Shown here: one piece after another, positions 1-4,866 of the stretch
Layout of the letters: each line of letters opens with the position of its first letter
Position numbering within the stretch: position 1 is the stretch's first letter
DNA from: Deltaproteobacteria bacterium
Lineage (GTDB): Bacteria; Desulfobacterota; Desulfobacteria; Desulfobacterales; Desulfatirhabdiaceae
Reading direction: 5' to 3'
Assembly (NCBI GenBank): GCA_026388755.1
Contig: JAPLJE010000469.1
Coordinates: forward strand, 1-5,869
DNA length: 5,869 nucleotides
The notes under the pieces: model-generated
What the model was told of the DNA's origin: nothing
The model's database searches: none
What the model saw: the letters and a program-made list of their open reading frames with translations, nothing else
Made by a program: the position numbers and the translations under genes

Positions 1-204
1 ATGACACTTGACCGAATGGTACTGGCGTTTGCCGGAAGTTTTATTCTGATCAGCCTGCTGCTGTCTCTGCTTCACAGCCATTACTGGCTGTGGTTTACTG
101 CCTTTGTGGGCGCCAACCTGCTGCAATCTTCCTTTACCGGATTTTGCCCGCTGGCAAAAATTCTGAAATTCTTCGGGGTTAAAGAGGGAACGGCATTCGA
201 ATAG
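1..204 (+). CDS. YgaP-type DUF2892 inner-membrane protein
   Basis: A 67-residue protein beginning MTLDRM and ending at TAG (202-204). It has two hydrophobic stretches (about residues 6-25 and 28-42), then a short polar tail. The pattern [17 protein letters not shown] (about residues 39-55) is the hallmark of the DUF2892/YgaP transmembrane family, including the conserved Cys in the GFCP turn. These are small two-helix membrane proteins, sometimes fused to or encoded beside rhodanese domains; their function is poorly defined. Length and start fit the family, so the gene looks complete although its ATG is the first base of the window and no ribosome site can be seen. It converges on dinB. Family assignment is confident; a role in sulfur or thiol metabolism would be only inference. 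Confidence 0.88.
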   Translation: MTLDRMVLAFAGSFILISLLLSLLHSHYWLWFTAFVGANLLQSSFTGFCPLAKILKFFGVKEGTAFE

Positions 205-216
205 GCCTCTGTTTTT
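183..216 (+). terminator. possible intrinsic terminator after the DUF2892 gene
   Basis: AGAGG (183-187) pairs with CCTCT (206-210), and G plus five T (212-216) follow. The 18-base loop contains the palindrome ATTCGAAT (195-202). The stem is only 5 bp and overlaps the end of the coding region, so this is a weak candidate. Its position between convergent genes is where a terminator is expected. Confidence 0.35.
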
Positions 217-250
217 GAACGCCGACACCTCAACAGCGCGTAGTCTCCCG

Positions 251-1483
251 TCACTGAACATCAACGCAGCGTATCCCGTCCGGCCGCCATGCCGGCGAGA
301 TCACATGGCTGCTTTTTTCCTCAGTGTTCACAAGGCTGGCAAAGGTGACGGTGAAGTCACCGTAGCGGTTGTTGACGGCGTCCATGGCCCGAACCATGAG
401 CGCCTTTCTGCGTTCCTGTGGAAAAAGAGGCAATTGCGCAGCCTGATGCTGCAGATTGGACAGCCGGACCCCGAGCAGCCGCACCGGCTGCTGAAGCTCG
501 ACCGTATTCAGGATATCGATGGCCGCCTTGTAGATGTCGTCGCTCTGGCTGATAGGACTTGCCAGGGTCTGCTGTTTGCCGAAGCTGGAATAAAAATCGG
601 CATACCGGACATAGAGGCTGATGGTTTTGCCGGAAACGCCATAGCGCCTGGCCCGCCGGCCCACCATTTCGGAGAGCTGGAGCAGGTATTTGAGAATGTC
701 CTGCCTCCGGGAAATGTCCTGCTGCAGGGTCATGGAATGCCCGACGGATTTAACCCTGTCCTGCTCGCCTGCCAGAACCACCGGACTGTCATCCATGCCC
801 AGCCCCATCTCGTGCAGCCGCTGGCCGATGACGCCAAATTTTCTTTTCAAGACATCCACCGGAAACCGCCCCAGGTCCCTGCAAGTCTTAATTCCCAGAA
901 GATTCAGGCGCCGTTCCGTGCGGGAGCCGATGCCGCAAAGATCCTTTATGGGCAGGGAATCCATGACCCGGGATACGTCATCCGAACAAATGACCGTAAG
1001 CCCATCCGGCTTTTTCATCTCACTGGCAAGCTTGGCAAGGAGCTTGTTGGGCGCGATGCCCACAGAGCAGGTCAGGCCGAAACTCTGCTTTATCCTGGCT
1101 TTCAGCAGGTACACAATGCGCTCCGGCGTGCCGAAAATTTTAAGGGAATGGGTGACATCGAGAAATGCTTCGTCGATGCTGAACACTTCCACCAACGGCG
1201 TGTAATCCAGCATCATGCCAAAAATCCGGGATGAAGTGTAGGTATATTTGCGGTTGTCTCCGACGACAAGGATGATCTGGGGACACTGGCGCCTTGCCTC
1301 CCAGATGGCCATGCCGGTCTTGACGCCGTATCTCCGAGCTTCGTAAGAGGCAGTCGTGATCACCGTTCTGCCGCCAGCACCAATGACTGCAATCGGTTTT
1401 CCCCGCAGAGCAGGATTGGCCTGCTGCTCAACACTGGCAAAAAAAGCGTTCATGTCGATATGCAGAATGATCCGCTCCTTCAT
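251..1483 (-). CDS. dinB: DNA polymerase IV (Y-family, DinB)
   Basis: A 410-residue Y-family translesion polymerase that extends primers past damaged bases at low fidelity. The palm begins HIDMNAFFASVEQ (residues 8-20): Asp10 is a metal ligand and Phe15 sits at the steric-gate position. SIDEAFLDV (102-110) supplies Asp104 and Glu105. CSVGIAPNKLLAKLASE (139-155) and a helix-hairpin-helix around LCGIGSRTERRL (182-193) follow, then the little-finger domain (about 240-345). QLPLF (350-354) matches a beta-clamp-binding motif. About 56 residues follow it, ending in a HVISPAWRPDGIR segment (393-405), so the protein is longer than E. coli Pol IV (about 351 residues). The ATG (1481-1483) lies 4 bases after the upstream gene's TAA, with GGAG 7 bases before it. 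It is last in the lexA operon, so SOS control is likely. All catalytic residues are present. Confidence 0.96.
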   Translation of the reverse strand: MKERIILHIDMNAFFASVEQQANPALRGKPIAVIGAGGRTVITTASYEARRYGVKTGMAIWEARRQCPQIILVVGDNRKYTYTSSRIFGMMLDYTPLVEVFSIDEAFLDVTHSLKIFGTPERIVYLLKARIKQSFGLTCSVGIAPNKLLAKLASEMKKPDGLTVICSDDVSRVMDSLPIKDLCGIGSRTERRLNLLGIKTCRDLGRFPVDVLKRKFGVIGQRLHEMGLGMDDSPVVLAGEQDRVKSVGHSMTLQQDISRRQDILKYLLQLSEMVGRRARRYGVSGKTISLYVRYADFYSSFGKQQTLASPISQSDDIYKAAIDILNTVELQQPVRLLGVRLSNLQHQAAQLPLFPQERRKALMVRAMDAVNNRYGDFTVTFASLVNTEEKSSHVISPAWRPDGIRCVDVQ

Positions 1484-1487
1484 GGCA

Positions 1488-1742
1488 TTACTCCGTCTGC
1501 TGGGCGTTCAGGGTCCAGATCTGATCCAGGGGGCTGAAAACAAGCTCATACAGGGCATCGCCGTCCGTAACCGTATAATGCAGAAAATGGGTTTCGCCGA
1601 TCTTGTCCCGCCAGTGATAGGTGGTTTCAACAACCCGGTACTGCCTGCGGTTCAACTCGAACCAGACGGGCCGGATGCGTTTTCCCGGCTCGTAGATAAC
1701 GGCAATGCGGATGGGAACGCCTCTTGTCTCCATCTCAGTCAT
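1488..1742 (-). CDS. small SOS-operon protein of unknown function (DUF6504-like?)
   Basis: An 84-residue protein between lexA and dinB, with no signal peptide or membrane segment. It is rich in aromatic and beta-prone residues. The core, RPVWFELNRRQYRVVETTYH (24-43) followed by HFLHYTVTDG and YELVFSPLDQIWTL, resembles the small DUF6504-type proteins found near Y-family polymerases in actinobacteria. That likeness is from memory and tentative. The ATG (1740-1742) overlaps the lexA stop within ATGACTGA, and dinB starts 4 bases after its TAA, so it is translated as part of the operon. The start is ambiguous: the only GGAG is 2 bases before this ATG and 11 bases before a second in-frame ATG (1731-1733) that would give 81 residues. 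Tight linkage suggests an accessory of translesion synthesis, which is inference. Confidence 0.8.
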   Translation of the reverse strand: MTEMETRGVPIRIAVIYEPGKRIRPVWFELNRRQYRVVETTYHWRDKIGETHFLHYTVTDGDALYELVFSPLDQIWTLNAQQTE

Positions 1743-2352
1743 AGCTCCGTATGATTTTCAGAAGTTTTCCGACAATGACGGCTTCCGCATTGCTTTCCCG
1801 AATCAGAATGGGCTGCATGCGGTGGTTTTCAGGCTGAAGGCGGATGTGATCGCCTTCATTGTAGAAGCGTTTCAATGTCGCGGCATCGTCGATCAGCGCA
1901 ACGACGATTTCCCCGTTTTCGGCGGTTGGCTGGGACCGGATCAGGGCCAGATCGCCGTCAAGAATGTGCGCCTCGATCATGCTCTCTCCCCTGACCTTCA
2001 GAAAGAAACAGCCATCGCCTTTCACCCATTCCGGGGAAATGGCGCAGTAGCCTTCGATATTTTCAACAGCCGGCTGGGGAAGTCCTGCGCTGACCGTTCC
2101 GACGATGGGAAGAGAAACCAGCGCTTCGGATCTTCCGGCTTTTCCGGTAAGGACAATGCCCCGGGAACTGCCTTGCCTTCGGCGCAGATAACCTTTTTTT
2201 TCGATGGCCTCAATATGGTGAAGCGCGGTCACGGTGCCACGGGTGCCGATATGGGTGGAAATTTCCCGAAGGGTCGGTGGCGCTCCGTTTACCTTGATGC
2301 TCCGGGTGATAAAATCCAGAACCTGCTGCTGGCGCTGAGTAAGATTCTCCAT
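1735..2352 (-). CDS. lexA: LexA repressor (S24 self-cleaving SOS regulator)
   Basis: A 205-residue SOS repressor of normal LexA length. An N-terminal winged helix-turn-helix (about 1-65; MENLTQRQQQVLDFI, then PTLREISTHIG and a recognition region GTRGTVTALHHIEAI) binds the operator. A linker leads to the S24 peptidase domain. The self-cleavage bond is Ala89-Gly90 in VGTVSAGLPQPA; the catalytic Ser124 is in RGESM and Lys161 in ATLKRF. All are intact, so RecA-stimulated autocleavage should work. The recognition helix differs from the E. coli and Bacillus types, so the operator is probably not a classical SOS box. The ATG (2350-2352) follows a GGGGGA purine run at a short distance. It heads the operon lexA-small gene-dinB, with its TGA (1735-1737) inside the next gene, and is expected to repress itself. 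Confidence 0.97.
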   Translation of the reverse strand: MENLTQRQQQVLDFITRSIKVNGAPPTLREISTHIGTRGTVTALHHIEAIEKKGYLRRRQGSSRGIVLTGKAGRSEALVSLPIVGTVSAGLPQPAVENIEGYCAISPEWVKGDGCFFLKVRGESMIEAHILDGDLALIRSQPTAENGEIVVALIDDAATLKRFYNEGDHIRLQPENHRMQPILIRESNAEAVIVGKLLKIIRSYD

Positions 2353-2364
2353 GTTTCCCCCGAT

Positions 2365-2419
2365 ATTATACCATTAGATATCTATGTCATTTGATAGCAT
2401 ACTGAAATCATCCTGTCAA
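2365..2419 (-). promoter_or_regulatory. lexA operon promoter and candidate operator
   Basis: On the minus strand a perfect -35 TTGACA (2414-2419) is followed after 17 bases by TATCAA (2391-2396), a fair -10, predicting a start near 2384. That start falls in a perfect 10-bp palindrome, TAGATATCTA (2375-2384), a plausible LexA operator by position. A perfect TATAAT (2365-2370) lies only 12 bases before the lexA ATG without a good -35; used as a -10 it would leave a leader of about 5 bases. No E. coli-type CTGT-N8-ACAG or Gram-positive-type box was seen. The promoter is well supported by the hexamers; the operator is inference. Confidence 0.6.
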
Positions 2420-2438
2420 GAAGGAAGGTGTCAGGATG
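2409..2438. repeat. 7-bp inverted repeat over the lexA -35 element
   Basis: CATCCTG (2409-2415) and CAGGATG (2432-2438) are perfect inverted copies separated by 16 bases. A further ATCCTG occurs at 2452-2457, giving three half-sites spaced about 20 bases apart. The left arm overlaps the -35 TTGACA. It could bind a regulator or be the base of a weak hairpin downstream of the SRAP gene; there is no T-run to call it a terminator. Confidence 0.4.
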
Positions 2439-2490
2439 GATCTTGAGAGAAATCCTGCCTTAGAATAGTCAACCCGGGGCCACGATCCCC

Positions 2491-3159
2491 TCAGTAAGGC
2501 ATGGGCTCGATGCAGGCGGGATCGTCGTTTCGAGGACTGTTGACCCGGGTTGAAACCGGATAAAGGGTCAGAAGATCGGCGGGGTACGGCGGATACAGGA
2601 ACTGAAGATGCTTGGGATCGCGCACATCCTGATTCAGCCAAAGACCATGGGTATCTGGATGCAAAATGACGGGCATCCGGTCGTGGATGGTTGCTATCAA
2701 AGGGTTTGCCGACGTTGTCAGGATCGAAAACGTCTCCAGGAAAGAGCCTTCAGGAGATTTCCAGACTTCCCAGATAGCGGCAAAACCCATGGGCCCGCCA
2801 TCTGACAGGCGAATGTAATAAGGGATTTTACGGGAGCCTTCCGGTTTCCATTCATAAAAACCGGAAGCCGGAACAATGCATCGCCGGAACCGGACGGCAT
2901 TTCGAAACGCCGGTTTGTCCGGAAGGCTTTCGCTGCAGGCATTGATCATCCGGCTGCCGACGGAAATGTCTTTTGCCCATGACGGAACAAGGCCCCAGCG
3001 AAGCAGATCAAGGCTTCGGGCGTTGCCCGTGCTTCGAACCACAACCGCCGCCTGCGTCGGAGCGATATTGTACCGGAGAACGAGACCGGGCAACTCCGGC
3101 AGGCCAAATATTTCAGCCAGGAGCTCAGCGGGAAAATGCGATGTGAATCTGCCGCACAT
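2491..3159 (-). CDS. SRAP domain abasic-site-processing protein (YedK/HMCES family)
   Basis: A 222-residue SOS-response-associated peptidase (SRAP) family protein, full length. In this family the Met is removed and Cys2 forms a thiazolidine crosslink with abasic sites in single-stranded DNA, shielding them from breakage. Visible residues are MCGRF with Cys2, Asn73 in MINAC, Glu103 in ASGFYEW and His159 in IHDRMP, the equivalents of E. coli YedK Cys2, Asn75, Glu105 and His160. The start is set at 3157-3159 because Cys must be residue 2. An ATG 18 bases upstream (3175-3177) would add MLLVTI and bury the nucleophile. The ribosome site is poor: AAAGGA lies 17 bases upstream. Odd feature: the DNA-contacting Arg two residues after the catalytic Asn (Arg77 in YedK, Arg98 in HMCES) is Cys75 here. 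It lies 138 bp upstream of lexA on the same strand. Confidence 0.93.
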   Translation of the reverse strand: MCGRFTSHFPAELLAEIFGLPELPGLVLRYNIAPTQAAVVVRSTGNARSLDLLRWGLVPSWAKDISVGSRMINACSESLPDKPAFRNAVRFRRCIVPASGFYEWKPEGSRKIPYYIRLSDGGPMGFAAIWEVWKSPEGSFLETFSILTTSANPLIATIHDRMPVILHPDTHGLWLNQDVRDPKHLQFLYPPYPADLLTLYPVSTRVNSPRNDDPACIEPMPY

Positions 3160-3251
3160 GATGGTGACTAACAACATCCTTTTATCGAAACCAAACAGCC
3201 CGGTTCAGCAGCAGGCATGGTGTTGTTTTGGAAATCCGGGCCGGTTTCAGG

Positions 3252-3294
3252 CCAACAACCGTATTTGAACTTGATATTTTCATCAAATTGTTGG
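3252..3294. repeat. nested inverted repeat in the divergent intergenic region
   Basis: The outer arms CCAACAA (3252-3258) and TTGTTGG (3288-3294) are perfect complements. Inside, TTTGA (3264-3268) pairs with TCAAA (3283-3287), or alternatively TTGAT (3271-3275) with ATCAA (3282-3286). It lies between the divergent SRAP and ferritin-like genes, 93 bp from the SRAP start and 116 bp from the ferritin-like start. It could be an operator or an RNA hairpin in either leader; no match to a known box is recognised. Confidence 0.45.
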
Positions 3295-3309
3295 ACTAAT
3301 AAAATCATC

Positions 3310-3334
3310 ATGGGCTTTATAAATGAAAACCCAT
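3310..3334. repeat. 9-bp inverted repeat upstream of the ferritin-like gene
   Basis: ATGGGCTTT (3310-3318) and AAAACCCAT (3326-3334) are inverted copies with one mismatch around a 7-base loop. The element ends 6 bases before TACAAT (3340-3345), a five-of-six match to a -10, so it would cover the -35 zone of that promoter. This suits a regulator-binding site for the gene at 3410. Which regulator is unknown; a clear PerR or Fur box was not seen. Confidence 0.45.
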
Positions 3335-3339
3335 AAAAA

Positions 3340-3345
3340 TACAAT
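3340..3345 (+). promoter_or_regulatory. candidate -10 of the ferritin-like gene
   Basis: TACAAT stands 64 bases before the ATG. At 17-base spacing the -35 would be TTATAA (3317-3322), a poor match, so the promoter would need an activator or be weak. The A+T-rich surroundings and the adjacent inverted repeat are the only support. Confidence 0.3.
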
Positions 3346-3395
3346 CGCAGGGTATGTATTCGCTCGATAACGGGTTGGCCATAATCGAATTTGAA

Positions 3396-3400
3396 AGGAG
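3396..3400 (+). promoter_or_regulatory. ribosome binding site of the ferritin-like gene
   Basis: AGGAG within AAAGGAG, 9 bases upstream of the ATG at 3410. It is the clearest Shine-Dalgarno sequence in the window and fixes the start codon. Confidence 0.8.
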
Positions 3401-3409
3401 ACCACACGC

Positions 3410-3910
3410 ATGATTTACTGTTTTAATGCCGCCGAAGTCTTTCAGCTCGCCCTTGAAATCAAGGAAAACGGCAGGGCCTTTTACGAACAGGCGCAAAACA
3501 AGATTCAGGACCCTGAAATCAAGAAACAGTTTGCGGCGCTTGCCCAGGAAGAGCTGGAGCACATGAATAAAATCAAACGCCTTAAAGCCAACTCGCCATG
3601 GGGCAGCGGGCCGTCAACGCCTGATCCGGAAAACGAGATGGAAGTCTATGTCAAGGCAACTGCAGACCAGCACGTTTATAAAACCTGCGGCGCATTAAGC
3701 GTACAGTTGGACAAGATCCAGGATGTCGCGGACGTCTTGAAACTGGCCCTGCAGTTCGAGAAAGACTCGGTTATTTTTTTCATGAGCATGCAGGAAGCCA
3801 TCTGCGAAGGAAAGGATCGGGACGTCGTCGATATTCTGCTGAAGGAAGAGCTCATTCGTGTCAAACAGCTGTCCATGCAGATTCAAAGGATGGGATATTG
3901 CCGCTTATAG
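3410..3910 (+). CDS. ferritin-like / rubrerythrin-family protein
   Basis: A 166-residue four-helix ferritin-fold protein without a rubredoxin domain. Rubrerythrin-type proteins use a carboxylate-bridged di-iron centre against peroxide or in iron handling in the cytoplasm of anaerobes. Helix A carries Glu16 and Glu19 (LEIKENGRAFYEQA), helix B an EExxH motif (Glu47, Glu48, His51 in AQEELEHM), helix C Glu117 (LQFEKDSVIFF), and helix D Glu146 and Glu147 in KEELIRVKQL. The second EExxH in helix D is broken: Arg150 (CGT) stands where His is expected, so the metal site may lack a ligand. Residues 62-90 form a longer link between helices B and C. A strong AGGAG (3396-3400) sits 9 bases before the ATG, fixing the start. 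It is divergent from the SRAP gene and apparently monocistronic. Family confident; activity uncertain. Confidence 0.9.
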   Translation: MIYCFNAAEVFQLALEIKENGRAFYEQAQNKIQDPEIKKQFAALAQEELEHMNKIKRLKANSPWGSGPSTPDPENEMEVYVKATADQHVYKTCGALSVQLDKIQDVADVLKLALQFEKDSVIFFMSMQEAICEGKDRDVVDILLKEELIRVKQLSMQIQRMGYCRL

Positions 3911-3911
3911 C

Positions 3912-4090
3912 CCGAAGCAGCCGGCGGCCGGAATACTCCTTTGTTCCGGATACAGCGCGGATGACCAGGCACCGGACATCATTTCCAAAGAATGCACCGG
4001 CTTTATTCAAAAGCCCTTCGGCTGAGCGCACTCTCGCAAAAAATCAAGGATATCCTTGGACAAATGGATACCGTGGGATATTTCTGTAAG
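3912..4090 (+). pseudogene. remnant of a response-regulator receiver (REC) domain, C-terminal part
   Basis: Directly after the ferritin-like stop, the frame starting at 3921 reads PAAGILLCSGYSADDQAPD, then IISKECTGFIQKPF, and meets TGA at 4023-4025. The frame starting at 4019 continues the same domain: RLSALSQKIKDILGQMD. Joined, this is the end of a receiver domain of the hybrid histidine-kinase type: beta-4 with the conserved SGYS, the GFIQKPF strand-5 region with its conserved Lys-Pro, and the last helix. One missing base at about 4017-4020 (TTCGG for TTCCGG) explains the shift. The phospho-Asp half and any kinase are absent, and there is no start codon or ribosome site. It marks an older two-component gene cut away where the ferritin-like gene now ends. 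The identification is from motif recognition. Confidence 0.72.
4038..4058 (-). terminator. possible terminator of the ECF transporter operon
   Basis: On the minus strand, 44 bases past the cbiO stop, the perfect palindrome CAAGGATATCCTTG (4045-4058; 5-bp stem with ATAT loop) is followed by A and six T (complement of 4038-4043). The position and T-run suit an intrinsic terminator, but the stem is short. The same bases encode KIKDIL of the receiver remnant, so it may be fortuitous. Confidence 0.4.
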
Positions 4091-4101
4091 AGGCTATCTC
4101 T

Positions 4102-4866
4102 CTATTGCATTGTGGATCCAGGGCTGCAAATCGGGCAGGACTGAAGCTGCAAAGGCTTTTCCAGACGGCAGGAATCCAGGAGTTCCTGGTTTTGCATGAT
4201 ATCCCGTGTGGGCCCGTCGGCTTCAACCCGGCCTTTCTTCAGGACAATGGTGCGGGAGCATAAGTCAAGCACCATATCCAGATCGTGGGTCGCCAGAATG
4301 ATGGTGTGCTCGAAGGTCTTCAGAAGCTGGATGAGCTGTCTTCGGGCCTTGGGATCGAGGTTGGACGTTGGCTCATCCATCACCAGAATACTCGGGGACA
4401 TGGAGAGCACCGTCGCAATGGCCACCGATCGTTTTTCTCCCCCCGAGAGCCTGTAGGGCGGACGGTCCTTCAAATGCAGCATGCCCACCGTGGACAGGGC
4501 CTGGACGACCCTTTCCTCAACATCCTCAAGCGGAAGTCCCAGATTCAGGGGACCAAAGGCAACGTCTTCGTGGACCGACGGCATGAAGAGCTGATCGTCC
4601 GGATCCTGAAAAACCATGCCGACTGTGCGCCGCACATGCTCCAGCGTTTTTCGGGTCAGGGGGAAATCGCCGATACGGACCGTTCCGGTTTCAGGAATGA
4701 GGCAGCCGTTCAGATGAAGTAAAATCGTGGATTTTCAGGCCCCGTTTGCCCCAACGATGGCAACGGTTTCCCCGTGGGTGATTCGAAATGAAACCCCATG
4801 CAGGGCGGCAGTGCCATCGGGATAGGTGTAATGCAAGTCTTTCATTTCAACAATATGGTGGCTCAT
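4102..4866 (-). pseudogene. cbiO: nickel/cobalt ECF transporter ATPase CbiO, with in-frame TGA in Walker A
   Basis: The energizing ATPase of a group I ECF transporter; a CbiO-type dimer would drive metal uptake with CbiM and CbiQ. The frame of 254 codons starts at ATG 4864-4866, overlapping the cbiQ stop as ATGA. The N-terminus ([18 protein letters not shown]) and IVGANGA (37-43) lead to codon 44, a TGA (4735-4737), then KST (45-47). This replaces the invariant Gly of the GxxGxGKST P-loop. Everything after is intact: Q-loop Gln87 in MVFQDPDDQLF, signature LSGGE (140-144), Walker B ILVMDE (160-165), D-loop SNLD and H-loop His194. An internal restart, such as GTG at 4633-4635, would give 177 residues without a P-loop and hence no ATPase. 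One base (GGA to TGA) accounts for the lesion. It may be a recent nonsense mutation, a sequence error or recoding. Confidence 0.88.
4735..4737 (-). other. in-frame TGA at the Walker A glycine of cbiO
   Basis: The minus-strand codons read GGG GCC TGA AAA TCC ACG, i.e. G-A-stop-K-S-T. The family has Gly before the Lys. TGA ends lexA, dinB, the SRAP gene and cbiQ here, so it is a real stop codon in this genome. By eye there is no strong hairpin 15-40 bases downstream of the kind needed for selenocysteine insertion. Confidence 0.9.

Noticed and set aside
215..1234. Long plus-strand open frame of 339 codons opposite dinB
   Set aside because: It is the antisense of a fully recognisable DinB, has no family-like motifs and no ribosome site, and is rich in His, Pro and Arg as expected from an antisense frame.
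1705..2394. Plus-strand 229-codon open frame opposite lexA
   Set aside because: Antisense shadow of LexA, whose catalytic and cleavage residues are all present on the minus strand.
2461..2490. GGGG...CCCC pairing near the SRAP stop as a terminator
   Set aside because: The stem is 4 bp with no following T-run on the minus strand.
3160..3177. Upstream ATG extending the SRAP protein by MLLVTI
   Set aside because: SRAP chemistry needs Cys at position 2 after Met removal, so the start must be the ATG of MCGRF at 3157-3159.
3898..4089. 63-codon plus-strand open frame after the ferritin-like gene
   Set aside because: It runs in a different frame from the receiver-domain remnant and has no recognisable content.
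4660..4734. Selenocysteine-insertion (SECIS) hairpin downstream of the cbiO TGA
   Set aside because: Only 3-4 bp stems can be formed within the first 40 bases by eye, and the cleaner CGGA/TCCG stem begins too far away. Not firmly excluded without folding software.
4735..4737. Alternative genetic code with TGA read as glycine (as in SR1/Gracilibacteria)
   Set aside because: TGA is the terminal stop of lexA, dinB, the SRAP gene, cbiQ and the partial right-edge gene, all at natural protein ends, and conserved glycines elsewhere use GGN codons.
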